Assembly (NCBI GenBank): GCA_010093605.1
Contig: MU004182.1
Location: forward strand, 2,031,195-2,095,194
From: Lophium mytilinum
Lineage: Eukaryota; Ascomycota; Dothideomycetes; Mytilinidiales; Mytilinidiaceae
DNA: 64,000 bases
Reading direction: 5' to 3'
Position numbers and translations under genes: made by a program. Shown piece by piece: positions 48,401 to 58,923 of this stretch. Each line of letters begins with the position of its first letter. Within the stretch, counting starts at the first letter, position 1. The notes beneath the pieces were generated by a model. It worked only from the letters and a program-made list of their open reading frames with translations, searched no databases and was not told where the DNA came from.

Positions 48401-48860
48401 CATTTGTCTTCGGAATTGCATTTGACGGAGTTGAAGATATAGAACGCTGTGCAGATGGTGAAGCCCTTCCGTGCACTCTGAGCGCGGCATCAGCTGCCCG
48501 TGGCTTCGCTGATGGGAGATCCCCCTCATCGTCTGAGCTCTCAACGACAAAACCACCCACTATCCGCTGCTGCGGCACTGGCTCAGAGGCCTCGGACGGC
48601 ACCCGGTTGGCTGGGGAGTCTGCGTTGGCTGGTGGGCTCACGGGTACTGAAGCTGACGGTGCTGGCGAGACAGAACCGGCTGCAGATTTGGGGATATGGG
48701 AAGGGTAGTCTGTGGAAGGCATAAGGTTAGAGGGATCGTAGTCCTCATCGTCGTCAGATGCGACGGGGTGCTGCTGGCCAGGACTGTCGGTCGCGTAGCC
48801 GCCGGAGGGGTCGGCGGCCAGGCTATCCAGGAACGCACGCTCTGGGTCGTACTCAGCCAT
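45434..48860 (-). CDS. RNA14: mRNA 3'-end-processing protein RNA14 (CstF-77), about 1,071-1,089 aa
   Basis: Scaffold of cleavage factor IA (CstF in animals), acting in pre-mRNA cleavage and polyadenylation in the nucleus. Introns at 47973-48029, 47493-47540 and 46423-46474. A further 54-nt segment near the stop has splice signals but is in frame and stop-free, so the protein is 1,089 aa unspliced or 1,071 aa spliced. The N-terminal 240 residues are disordered and acidic. HAT/Suf repeats follow (DAWLSLISEYRKRNKFDDVR, EEWVNYCNMELQND, LWSTYLDYVRRRND, then YVTSALIEYHCYKDPAATKI). The C-terminus has a Met/Pro-rich stretch and the conserved LPRELTFLLSIIPGAHTY block, the RNA15-binding region. It diverges from the UNC-50 gene over a 576-bp gap. 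Confidence 0.93.
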
Positions 48861-49436
48861 GGTGGTGAGGAGGGGGGTTTGCGGTTCTGCGATGGCGGAT
48901 GTAGGTCAGTGGAAGGTCGCGCGAGGATGAAGCCAGAGGCAGGCGACACATACAGTGAAGTGAACAGCCGTGCGCGAGAGGACTGTGTCGGACGCTGGAG
49001 CGACGCGGGCAAGACAAGGCGTCGGGTGCTTTGTCTGCGCAGGTCGAAGGCAGCAGATGGAGGGTGGTGAGGGTGTGTGAGGGAAAGTTCTTTGAGGATT
49101 GTTGGAGACGACAAGAGTTGACGACGAAGGCCAGCCGCTAGAAAGCTTGGACCAGCGGGCGACGGGGACTGGCTGACAGCGTAGGTAGACCACAGCCTTA
49201 TCGATCGCCGACTGCGCCTGTATTTATAGAGACACCGACCGACCTCAATAGTGATTGCACCCTCCGCCCTGGAGCTTCGAATTAGGGCGCTATACATTCA
49301 CTCCACGGAAATTGCGCGAACCTCCCATTAACCCACTTCCGACTGCGACCAGACCAACCCCGGAAGCATCCAGGCTTCAACTTCCTCCTCCTCCTCCTCC
49401 TCTGTTACCGCCGAGACCTCTCCCAACATTCAGAGC
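48861..49436. promoter_or_regulatory. Divergent promoter region, RNA14 and UNC-50 genes
   Basis: 576 bp between two divergent housekeeping starts. A CTC microsatellite (about 49385-49402) lies in the UNC-50 leader. No clear TATA box seen. Confidence 0.4.
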
Positions 49437-50434
49437 ATGAATCCACACATATCATTACCGCGGCCAGGCGGCGGGCCTTCAAATTTCGGCGGAACGACGC
49501 CCTCAAGCCGCAGCGAAGGTGTCCGAATGCCGCGCTTCTTCAAGCGTCTATTCAAGTTCCCCCAGATGGACTTCGAGATGGCGATATGGGAGATGACAAG
49601 TCTAATATGGGCGCCCAAGAAAGTCTTCCGGTCAATATACTATCACGTACAGCTTCCTCCCTCTAGTTTAAGAACTCTTACTAACAGAACATATAGAAAC
49701 GTAGGCAATCAACCTCCAAACCACCCCCGAGTCGAACCACCGACTAACACTTTCTCCCAGAAACCAAAAACACCTGGCACCGCCCCGACCCCTCCTTCAC
49801 CTACCTTCTTTCCTTCTTCCTTCTCCTCACATCCCTAGCCTGGGGCCTCGCCTATGCCGACGGCTTCGGCAGGACCGTCCGCATCACCCTCGTCTTCATC
49901 TTCATCCACTTCCTCGCCCTCTCCCTCCTAATAGCCACCGCATTCTACTTCCTCGTCGGCCGACTACTAGGACCCGGCGTGCCCGGCCTCCCCGGGCGTC
50001 GGCGACAAGGCCTCTTCACGCAACCCGGGGAGGAAGAGCAACTAGAATTTGGATACTGCTTTGACGTACGCCCCTCCCCCTTCGACCAACCCCCTGGAAC
50101 TCAGCTAACCTTTAACCAGGTCTCCATCCGCGCCTTCGTCCCCATCTGGGTCTTCCTCTACGTGATCCAGTTCCTCCTCATGCCGCTCATCGCCAGCTCG
50201 CACTGGGTCTCCCTGCTGGTCGGCAACTCCCTCTACCTAGCCGCCTTCATCTACTACTTCATAATCACATTCTTGGGCTACAATGCGCTACCGTTCCTGC
50301 ACCACACCGAGCTCCTCCTCGCGCCCATCGCTGTCGTCGCAATCCTCTGGTTCGCCTCCCTCTTCGGGCTGAATTTGCCGAAACATCTCGCGCCGGTGCT
50401 GTGGGCGGGGGCGAAGTTGCGGAACGGGGTGTGA
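49437..50434 (+). CDS. UNC-50 family Golgi membrane protein (Gmh1-like), 277 aa, with a 4-nt microexon
   Basis: Multi-pass membrane protein of the Golgi and endosomal system. Exons are 49437-49646, 49697-49700, 49761-50065 and 50120-50434; sum 278 codons. The second exon is only AAAC. It is flanked by two introns of 50 and 60 nt, each with a GT start, an ACTAAC-type branch point and an AG end. It supplies Lys71 and the first base of Gln72, restoring the family hallmark YYHKQTKNTW. N-terminally FKRLFKFPQMDFEMAIWEM is typical. About five membrane segments follow (for example LLSFFLLLTSLAWGLAYADG and FVPIWVFLYVIQFLLMPLIA), with the characteristic LPFLHHTELLL near the end. Family members are linked to trafficking of receptors and to Arf-GEF function. 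Confidence 0.92.
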
Positions 50435-50840
50435 GACGTATTGCTGTACAGTAGAATTAGCAGAGTGGGTTGGGAAGAGGAGGAGTACTCGTGAAGGGGA
50501 GGCCCCGGTAGGGCTGTTGTATATTATCTGAGCGTTGCGTTACTTGGCTTCTTGGGTTAGGTCATCAGGGGCGTTCACAATGCCACACGGCGTGTAATGG
50601 AGTTAGGAAAAAAGCCTAATGATATATCATACATTCTATCCTACACCCGCAATGCTGCTATATATCTACACGTGAAAGAGGGGTTTTCGACTCCCGCAAC
50701 CGCCATCCGCGCCGATGCATGCAAATCCGTCCGTCCGTTTATATATCGTACACCTACCAGTCCTATATGCAGCTTACTTCGTAGGCCCACGGCGTAGCCA
50801 CTATATTAACAACAAGTCGAGAAGGGGCCGAACGTTACAA
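50435..50840. other. Intergenic region between convergent genes
   Basis: 3' flanks of UNC-50 and mitochondrial IF2 genes. Nothing else recognised. Confidence 0.4.
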
Positions 50841-53800
50841 TCACAGATACCTCTTCTCCCTCGTCTCCTCATAACACTGCACCTTATCCCCGACCTCGAA
50901 CCCCTCCCAGTCCTCAAACCCAATCCCGCACTCGCTATTCTTCGGCATCTCCAGAACATCCTTCTTAACGTTCTTAAGCGACGACAGCGTACCTAAGCCC
51001 CATTAGCAAACGAACAGAAGAGAACAAAGAGTCCATAACTCACCCTCGTACACGTTCTCCTCCCCCCTCACCACCCTCACCAACGCCCCCTTCTTCATCA
51101 CCCCATTCCGCACCTTGCTCCCCGCAATCGCAATCTTCTTCCGCCCCGCCAGCGTAATGCTGAACATCTGCGCCACCTCCGCCTCGCCGGTAACGCGCTT
51201 GACGACAGTCGGGGGCAGCCGCTCGCTCAATAGGGCCCGCACGTCCTCGGACAGCCGGTAGATGATATTCGAATCCAGCACCCTGACCCCCTTCTCCTCC
51301 GCCAGCGCTGCGATCTGCGGCGGGATCGTTGTGTTGAAGTTGATAATATGCCCTTTCGCTGCCGCAGCATGCTGCACATCGAACTCAGAGGGCGGGCCGA
51401 CGCCAGAGCGCAGGATGCTGCAGCCGACCTCAGCATTCCCAAGAGGCGCGATGGAGTCCGTAACAGCCTCCACAGACCCAGAGACATCAGCCTTCACGAT
51501 GAAAGGAACGATCTCAGGGCCAGACATCTTCGCGACCGCCGCCACCACAGCGGCCGGGTCGTCCTCGCCCGCGGCTTCGGCGGCAGCAACAGCCTTCTCC
51601 TTCTCAATGCGCTCGGCCTCAACGCGGCGGAACTCGTTGATAGCCTCCATGTCCTTGGCGAGGCGGATGCGCTCCTCGGCGTCGGCGCGGAACTCAGAAA
51701 CCGCGGACGCTTTCTGCTCGTCGGGGGCCTGGAGGACCTCGTCGCCAGCGAGGGGCTGCTCGCGCCAGCCGTCGACTTCTACAGGCATGCCGGGCCCGAC
51801 AGCGTCGATGTGTGCGCCGGCTTCATTCTTGAGCGTGCGGACGCGCGCCCAGGTGGTGCCGGCGACGAGGATATCGCCAACGTGTAGGGTGCCGCGGCGG
51901 ATAAGGAGGGTAGCGACGCGCCCGGATTTGCGAGTTGTGCCCTCCAGGACCCAGCCTTCCACGGGCCCTTCAGGGTCGGCGCGGTGGTCGAGGATCTCGG
52001 AGAGGGTGACAATGGATTCTTCGAGCGCGGGCATTCCGGTGCCTGTCTTGCCACTGACGCAGACGACCTGGGTTTCACCGCCGAAGTCTTCGACGTCGAC
52101 GCCGTGGCGGGCGAGGTCCTGCTTCACGCGGTCCGGGTTCGCTTCTTCCTTGTCGATTTTGTTGATGGCGACGATGATGGGGACGTTGGCGGATTGGGCG
52201 TGCTTGATTGCTTCGATGGTTTGCGGCTTGACAGAATCGTCGGCGGCTACGACGAGAATTACTATGTCTGTTACGTTTGCTCCGCGCTGTCGCATAGATA
52301 GGAAGGCGGCGTGTCCAGGTGTATCTAAGAAGGTGATGGTCTTTCCAGATTCCAGGGGTACGCTGAAGGCGCCGATGTGCTGGGTGATGCCGCCGAATTC
52401 GGATGCGGCAACACTCGAGTTTCGCAGGAAGTCCAGGATAGTAGTCTTACCGTGATCAACATGTCCCATGATCGTAACGACCGGAGGTCTAGCGGGTAGT
52501 ATGGAGACATCCTCGGGCAGTGGAGCAGGATGCAGATCGATGTCCTCTTCCGCAGCTTGTATTATGGGCTCGAAGTTGTATTCCATGGCTACCAAAGCAG
52601 AGTTCTCCGCGTTGAGAATGTGATCGTTCTGGATGTCCTCGAATCCAAGTTCTTCTAGTTTACGGACAAAGTCTTCCACTCGAATCTTCAGTGCGGAGGC
52701 AAGATTCGTTACGCTGATGTACTCTGGAAGTTGGATTGGAGTTGGCTCGGTTCTTGTCAACTGAGCTTTCCTCTTCTCGTCTTTCCTTCGTCGTTTGCGT
52801 TCTGCCCGGGCCATGCCTTCGTCCATTTCATCCTCCTGGGCCGATGACCGCGCAATGCGCATTCTACCCTTCCGACGATCTTTTTCATACGCAGGCTCTT
52901 CCTCCTTCTGGGTGAAGCGCGCCGAGCGTCGTCGCCATGCTTCAGCTGCAGCTCGCTTCTCTGCATCGTAGTGATCGGTAGCAGAGACGATACTCGAGGC
53001 CTCTGCCGAAGCTGCTTGATTTGGTTCGTTGGTGGCCGATAGCGCGTCGTTGCGCCCTTCTCGCAGCGGTGCATTCTGGCTACCATATTTCAAACGTGAC
53101 GTAGGTACGAATTGCTGCACAGTGGGACAATCACTTCCTCTATGCCCTGCCTCTCCACATCTGAAGCATTTGAAGCCTCCGACTGATTCCCTCGCCAACG
53201 GTACATAGGGTCTTGCTTGTCGTTGGTCTGGCTGTTTATTCCCCTGTGAAAATCCACCCATCAACCGTTCTAGTTCGCCGTCATCCCTCTTCCGTCGCGG
53301 CTCGCTTGGCCGAGGGTTCTTTTCCATACTCTTTAGGAAGTCTCCCAAACCACTACTAGCAGCCGCGGGCTCGCTTCTCCCCAAATTTGAAGCTCGTGGT
53401 CCATCTCGACTCCCAGCAGGCTGACTGACTTCGCCCCGCTTTCTCAAATGTGACCAATTAGACACTCTCTCTGGATTCATCGGGAGGACTTCCGGCGTAG
53501 GGGGCCCTTGAGAGTGAGTTGAGTCAAGTCGGCGGAGAGTAAATCGTTCGCCCGGGGGCCGCGACGGCTGTTGGACTGGTTCCCTTCGAGCAGGACTGAT
53601 CAGCCCGAAGCCCCTCCGATCCTGCCCCTGTGAACTTCTTGTATTCTGTGGTGTTCTCGACGCATTCTGTGCCTGCCGCCTCTGGATTTCTTCTCGGATC
53701 CTCTGCTCTTCCCGCGTCAGCCCGCCTAGAGGACTGCTCAGTCCGAAACCGCCTCTTTCCTGCTGTTGTGGAGCTGGCGCGCTCCGGGCTGCGAGCGCCG

Positions 53801-54173
53801 CCTGTTGTAGAGCCTGCTGCTGTCGTCGTTTCTGTAGATTCTCCTTTATCCTCCGTTCCTCTGCATTTAGTCCGCTTATAGGTGTAGCTGCGGCACCGAA
53901 CGATTGTCCCCAGTCGTTCGAGGAACTCGGAGGCTGCTGATGATCATCGTGTCGTAATTGCGTAGCAGAGGCCGATTGGGGCGCGTTGTTAGAGTAATGA
54001 AGGTCGCGCTGTTGTGCAACGGTTGAGCGGCGAATTGATGGGATGATGCCATCAGAGCCATTCGCGCAAAAGATGCAGATGTTCCAGGTAGATGACCCCT
54101 AAATTTGTATTAGCTAGAGCCGTATATGATGAACAAGAAGACTTGCCCTCACGAAACTAGAACTCCTCCTCAT
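50841..54173 (-). CDS. IFM1: Mitochondrial translation initiation factor IF-2, 1,075 aa, with zinc knuckle
   Basis: GTPase that places initiator tRNA on mitochondrial ribosomes. Three exons (introns 54099-54152 and 50993-51043); sum 1,076 codons. The seven-codon first exon joins a Ser/Arg-rich presequence (MRRSSSFGSSTWNICIFCAN, then IPSIRRSTV), a likely mitochondrial targeting signal. Residues about 35-210 are Gln/Arg-rich with internal repeats. A CCHC zinc knuckle (CFRCGEAGHRGSDC, C-X2-C-X4-H-X4-C) starts near residue 318. The G domain starts near 552: GHVDHGKTT (G1), GGITQHIGAF (G2), DTPGHAAF (G3), NKID (G4). Beta-barrel and C-terminal domains follow. The last exon supplies LKNVKKDVLEMPKNSECGIG and FEDWEGFEVGDKV, conserved in bacterial IF2. 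The protein is long for the family because of the N-terminal extension. Confidence 0.94.
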
Positions 54174-54574
54174 GGTGGGCGTTGATGATTGAAGTGCATT
54201 GAATGGATGCCAAAAAACTCGGGAGAGACGGCCGAGCTCGAAATCTATATCGGGTTTAGCGCCTTTAGCTAGCTTAGTTCTATACTTTCATCACTTCATC
54301 ACGTCTTCTCCAGCATTTGCAGGACTATAATTGCATGATACAAGGTTCATTGCAGCTGTTCCGTAATAGTATCGAGCTATCGTACCGATGGGCCATTCAA
54401 AGTTTCAGTGAATGGCCTTCCATGTCGGAATAAACAAACCAAGATGCACTCCTCTCCTGCCTTACCCTCTCAATCCTCCCAACATATCCGGACAGCATTG
54501 GATCCACTGTAATCCTGTAATTAGGACAGTCGTCCATTTAATGCTCTTTCGATGTTGTTGAGCCGTCTCTGGGT
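54174..54574. other. Intergenic region
   Basis: Promoter of the IF2 gene and the 3' flank of the F-box-like gene. Nothing else recognised. Confidence 0.4.
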
Positions 54575-55753
54575 TCAAATTGCTAGGATGGTGCTCAGAA
54601 GGTCTTCCATCTTCTCATCCTCTTCTGCCAACTTCCGAGTCTTCTTAACTTTCCTTGTCTTCTGCTTTTCCTGAATCTGCAACGCGGAGCGATCGACATC
54701 GACCTGCGTCAGCATCTCCGATCTAATGCGCGCCAGATTGTCCGCGTTATAGTTGATATGCTGGAACCCCGTCATGAACTCCCATGGCGTGACTCTGACA
54801 GTCAACACTACTCTCTCACAACGTAAAACGGTCCAGAGAGGCTGTATCAGATCCAGAGCTGGCCCAGCGCGCATCCCTCCTCCAATATCAGCAGACGTAT
54901 GGGCACGTCCGACGTTGTAAACCTCAACCTCCACTCTCTTCAAGCTCTCCAGATTTGTAAGAGCGTATTGGCAGAGCTCGGCACACGATCGCCTTCCGTT
55001 TTTTAGTTCGCAGTCCTGCTCGTATGGGGCGAGGAGAATCTTGATCCCTTCAACCCGAGCCCGAGCTTCCTTTGCGAGCATGTTCAGCCAGGCGACGGTG
55101 GCGTAGCACTGGTAACGACCTAGTCCATGGCCGCTTGAAGCTCCATCGAGGACATGGAAAGTGCGGCCTTTGTACAGAAACTGGAAAGCCTCGTTGTAGA
55201 TCAGTCGGCTAACTCGTAGGATGGAGGCGCCAGGCCGACTACTGGCAAGCTCAGCGGGGGTGGAATTTCGTATACTCATGCTAGGGCCTCTCGGGGGGCC
55301 AGAAATGTCAAGCCTTTTACGGGTGGAGAGACGAAATTCGGGGCCAGGGCATGTGTATCTGAGATACGCATGCTCCCCATTCCTGTCTGGCCGAGGACAG
55401 TTGCATCTGGCATCTTCATCAACCTTCTTAACGCCTTGGAAGTTGATATGGGGCCAGTGGGTAGTGTAATTGATAGACGTCAGTTCATGTCCTGGCCGAG
55501 GCCCCAACAGGGATTCGTAGATTATAATGCGAATGTCGACAGGGAGATCGAGGAATCGAAAAGGTCCCCTGGATGCCGCAGAGACTCTTGCATTTCGAGT
55601 TCTATTGCCCCGGCTAGCTCGTCGTAAAGATGGCGGCGTGGGAACCAGCAAGGAAAGATCATTTGCGCCTGCAATGAGGCCGTCGATATCCGCCCGTCGT
55701 GACTGTCCAGGACGTCGTCGACCGGCCCTCATTGTTGGAATAGTGTTGGACAT
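54575..55753 (-). CDS. F-box-like fungal protein of unknown function, 392 aa
   Basis: Single exon from ATG 55753. The N-terminal 60 residues are Arg-rich. An F-box-like segment follows (FRFLDLPVDIRIIIYESLLG), the form common in the large ascomycete families with DUF7730-like or 2EXR-like bodies. Further on are RVSRLIYNEAFQFLYKGRTF (typical 'conspicuous Tyr/Phe' block of these families), an Asp/Cys-bearing middle (DEDARCNCPRPDRNG) and a Lys/Glu-rich C-terminal tail. Such proteins may be substrate receptors of SCF ubiquitin ligases, but Skp1 binding is not shown for most. A short tandem repeat lies directly upstream of the start. Confidence 0.75.
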   Translation of the reverse strand: MSNTIPTMRAGRRRPGQSRRADIDGLIAGANDLSLLVPTPPSLRRASRGNRTRNARVSAASRGPFRFLDLPVDIRIIIYESLLGPRPGHELTSINYTTHWPHINFQGVKKVDEDARCNCPRPDRNGEHAYLRYTCPGPEFRLSTRKRLDISGPPRGPSMSIRNSTPAELASSRPGASILRVSRLIYNEAFQFLYKGRTFHVLDGASSGHGLGRYQCYATVAWLNMLAKEARARVEGIKILLAPYEQDCELKNGRRSCAELCQYALTNLESLKRVEVEVYNVGRAHTSADIGGGMRAGPALDLIQPLWTVLRCERVVLTVRVTPWEFMTGFQHINYNADNLARIRSEMLTQVDVDRSALQIQEKQKTRKVKKTRKLAEEDEKMEDLLSTILAI

Positions 55754-55760
55754 GATGCGA

Positions 55761-55834
55761 CCCAACGCAATTTTGGCTAGGTTGAGCAGACCAACGCGAT
55801 TTTGATCAGGTCGAGAAGACCAACGCTCAAATTT
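55761..55834. repeat. About 29-bp tandem repeat, 2.5 copies, at the F-box-like gene start
   Basis: Two units (55761-55790 and 55791-55819) share CCAACGC[A/G]ATTTTG..AGG[T].GAG.AGA, with a partial third unit starting CCAACGCTCAAATTT. They lie within 10-80 bp of the start codon, in the 5' leader or core promoter. Confidence 0.7.
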
Positions 55835-56419
55835 CGGTAGTTGTAAGCTCCCGATGGTGAATGCTTTAATCGATATCAGGCTACAGCTTTAGCTCAAGAC
55901 ATTAGAGCAAGAAGGATGCGAACCTTAGCGTGACTCTTCAACAGTAGTCTTCGTGCTTTCACCCAGGCTTGTGTTTAATGATGAAGCAAGAGATGGCTTT
56001 CTGTCCGAAGTTCAAGTTTGTGGGAGATATAAAGGATGAAATACCGTGGATGGAGGTGTGCAGCGCCGGGGATTCAACCTAGTGTGGCGCAGGAAAGGGA
56101 GCCTAGCCACAGCCTGGAACCAGCCCGAGCTAAGGTTCACAACTGGGCAACATCATCTCCAACGCCAAAGCGAATAGAGCTAGAAGAATCCTACCAGCAA
56201 ACGAATGCCTAGACTAAGTTAGAACCATTGAAATTATAGCAGCCATGACATCGTGTCTCCGGACCTATCTCTGTTCCACATCACCACCTCCTTGACTTCA
56301 GACTACATTCACCCAACCTGTACTCGATTCATTATCCAGGAAGTCCAGAAGAAGCACATTCAAAATGCACACCATCTCCAATCGCGCTCCATCAGGCCCA
56401 TCTAACATTCTCCTCCCAG

Positions 56420-56930
56420 GTCTTCCATTCTCACAGCCCTCGGCATCCGCGCCGCCTCCCCAACCTCACCAATCCCATCCTACACGGCCCACTACATAAT
56501 CCTTAATTTCATCTTCGCCTACGCCGCGCTCTCCTCACGCGGACTCAAAAACGCCTACAAGCTCGACCACAACGTCTCTCCTCGCGAAGACGTCTCCAAG
56601 TACGGCGAGCGCGCTGTCGCATCCGGCAAGATCACACAGGCACAACTGAATATGCTAAAGCGCAACGAGGGCGCGCATGCGAACGCTGTCGAAAACTTCA
56701 CCATGTTTGTGGGGAGTTTGCTATGGGCGCACCAAGCGGGTGTGCCCGTCGAGGTGATCAATGCGAGTGCATTGGTTTATACGATTGTGAGGGTGGTGTA
56801 TGCGGGGTTGTATTTGGGGATTGCTAGTCATAAGGCGAGTTACCTGAGGAGTATGGCGTGGTGGGCAGGGAACGCGGTGTGCTTTCGGTTGCTGTGGCTT
56901 GGAGGTAAGGTGGTTAATCAGGGACGTTGA
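56420..56930 (+). CDS. MAPEG-family membrane protein (5' exon unresolved)
   Basis: Membrane-associated proteins in eicosanoid and glutathione metabolism; small four-helix integral membrane enzymes. The main exon opens after an acceptor (CTCCCAG) at 56419 and reads SSILTALGIRAASPTSPIPS, then YTAHYIILNFIFAYAALSSR. The family signature follows: MLKRNEGAHANAVENFTMFV. Two more hydrophobic segments run VINASALVYTIVRVVYAGLY and MAWWAGNAVCFRLLWLGG. An in-frame stop just before the acceptor shows that an upstream exon is needed. An ATG at 56365 is in the wrong frame for direct reading and has no good donor, so the true start lies upstream and is not resolved. Other MAPEG members act as glutathione transferases or peroxidases; the specific activity is unknown. 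Confidence 0.75.
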
Positions 56931-57187
56931 TGGGGTGGTGAGGGAGTGGAGAGAGGTCTATGACTGAAGTTCGATCTGCTCAAAGACTACAGTTTTCTCG
57001 GGTAAAGAGTCTGTATATCGTTTCTTATCTGTGGGAATGGAACCTTTGGCAAGTTTTGCTACGTATGCTTTTTGTCCGTCTCCATCGACTATCTAGTTGA
57101 CCGTTTCACGCTTCAATTTCGTACCCTCCGTCATCCTTTTTCCTTTCCAATGGACCTCTCTCCCCAATACTTGCTCTCTTCGCCCCT

Positions 57188-58072
57188 TCAAATCAACGCC
57201 GCCTCCCCAGGAATCAACGTCCCATTCTCAATCGCCGCCCCATGCCCTCTCGCCAGATACCCATATACCGGGAAATACCGATCCAAGAATGGAATCAGCT
57301 CCGCCGCACCAGGCGTAGCTCGCCAGTCCCTCATCAAATCGCACACAATCGCGAACAAGCTTACGATCTGCACACCCACCCTCGCCATCCGGTCATTCGA
57401 GATATCCCGCACCAGCGTGCTCGTGGTCCCAGAGGCTTCAGCATTCGCCCACACGCTATAGCCCTCGGCGCGCAGCGAGAGCGCAAGGAACGCCGTGCAG
57501 ACGTCGGTCGTGATGCCGGCGATGATGATTTGGGACTTTCCGGTGGCTTTGATGGCGGCGCGGAAATCGGCGTTGTCCCAGGCGTCGACTTCGCCTTGGC
57601 GCTTGATGAGGGGAGCTGTGGGGTACATTTCGAGGATTTCTCGGGGGAGGGGACCGTTGGGGCCTAGGCGTTGTTACGAGACGTAATGAACGCGGGACAA
57701 GGGGGGTCAATTACCGGTCTGAGCGGACGTAGTCATGACGACAGGGAGATTGAACACCTTGCCGATGGCGGCGTGCGCGATGATGTTGTCGCGGAAGACG
57801 GTCGGGTCCATGTCACGGGCGACGGTATAGAGACCGACTTGGAGATCGAGAACTACGAGGACCTAGGATTGATGTGAGAGCTGCTCGAGAGGGAACGAGG
57901 GGAGAGCCTTACGGAATCATTCTTGTTCAGGCGCTCCCATGGGACTACGGCTATCGAACTGTTAAACACTGGATATGGGACGGGGGGTTCCGAGGGTCGT
58001 CAACGTACTGTTCGCACACACGCCAGTGGCAAGCCCGAGGGCGGCCAGGAAAGAGAGAGCTCCGAATTTCAT
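57188..58072 (-). CDS. Isochorismatase-like cysteine hydrolase with signal peptide, 241 aa
   Basis: Four exons (introns 57951-58008, 57863-57912, 57664-57714); sum 242 codons. The first exon encodes a clear signal peptide (MKFGALSFLAALGLATGVCA). The mature protein starts NTVVPWERLNKNDS. Isochorismatase-fold landmarks: the catalytic Asp40 in VLVVLDLQVGLY, VFNLPVVMTTSAQTGPNGPL, a Lys in LIKRQGEVDAWDNADF, and the nucleophile Cys in IAGITTDVCTAFLALSLRAE. The segment is nearest to YcaC-like members. Secretion is unusual for this fold. Some pathogen isochorismatases act on plant salicylate synthesis, but the substrate here is unknown and the C-terminal half (ARGHGAAIENGTLIPGE) does not settle it. 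Confidence 0.88.
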
Positions 58073-58923
58073 TGTCGATAAAGCTAAATATGCTCGTGGG
58101 AGTATTCCTTCCTTCTCTTACTCGGGTCTGAGGGATCTGCTTGCTTGGTAAATCTTCAATGCAGCGCTCTCCCTCTTTTATAGCCCCCGAACAACCCTGG
58201 AACCAGCACAATCATTCTAACTTTCAAGAAGGTCCCAATTCCTTGACCTTGCTCGCTCCATCGCGGCGACATGCATCTATATTGCATGCGTGGAGACGGG
58301 TCGCTTGGTAAGGTCTTGGTGATGCATCTCTTCGGAAGTTTTTAGTCGCCGTCGAGTTATCACACACCGGATAGGGAACAGCGTGGCCGTTGGCGGGAAG
58401 CTTCCCCACATCCGCCACTGCAGCCGACACGGATAGTGGAGTCTACTTCGGAAGTTAAATTTTTATAGCTCGAGTTGAGGGAAGATCACGGTAGCACGAG
58501 GCTGGTACCAAGGCCGACAATATGCTGACATAGAGTTTTGTCATGGAGAGTTGCGGTCTAGCCAAGGGCGGTACAGATTAAGAACGGAAACGTGCGTTTT
58601 GGATCCCTGCGATGGAGGACAGGGACCCTAGTACGTGCAGCGGAAAAATGGCGCTTAAGAGCCCGAGGCTCTGTTGACGAGCAATTCGTCAGCATGGACA
58701 AATGCGAGGCCAAGATTCTTGAGTAGTGAATTCTCCCAGGTATGAAGTGTCCTACAATCGGCCTCGTGATTGTAAACTACACCACCTGGATGAAAAAAAG
58801 GCCATGAAGATGAGACCAGCGCAAAACATCCCACCAAGCATTTGTCAACAACCCTCAACTCCGCAATACACGACCCAAATCTCATTTCCTATGCGCGTTC
58901 CCATGGTGGGAGCGAGGCTTTGG
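58073..58923. other. Intergenic region
   Basis: Promoter of the secreted isochorismatase-like gene. No other feature recognised. Confidence 0.4.

Noticed and set aside
51262-52455. Plus-strand frame of about 397 codons across the IF2 gene
   Set aside because: Antisense shadow of the G-domain exon, with Ser/Thr/Pro-rich composition and no motif.
56365-56500. ATG at 56365 as the start of the MAPEG gene
   Set aside because: Its frame runs to a stop and is not the MAPEG frame. A connecting intron would be only 17 nt.
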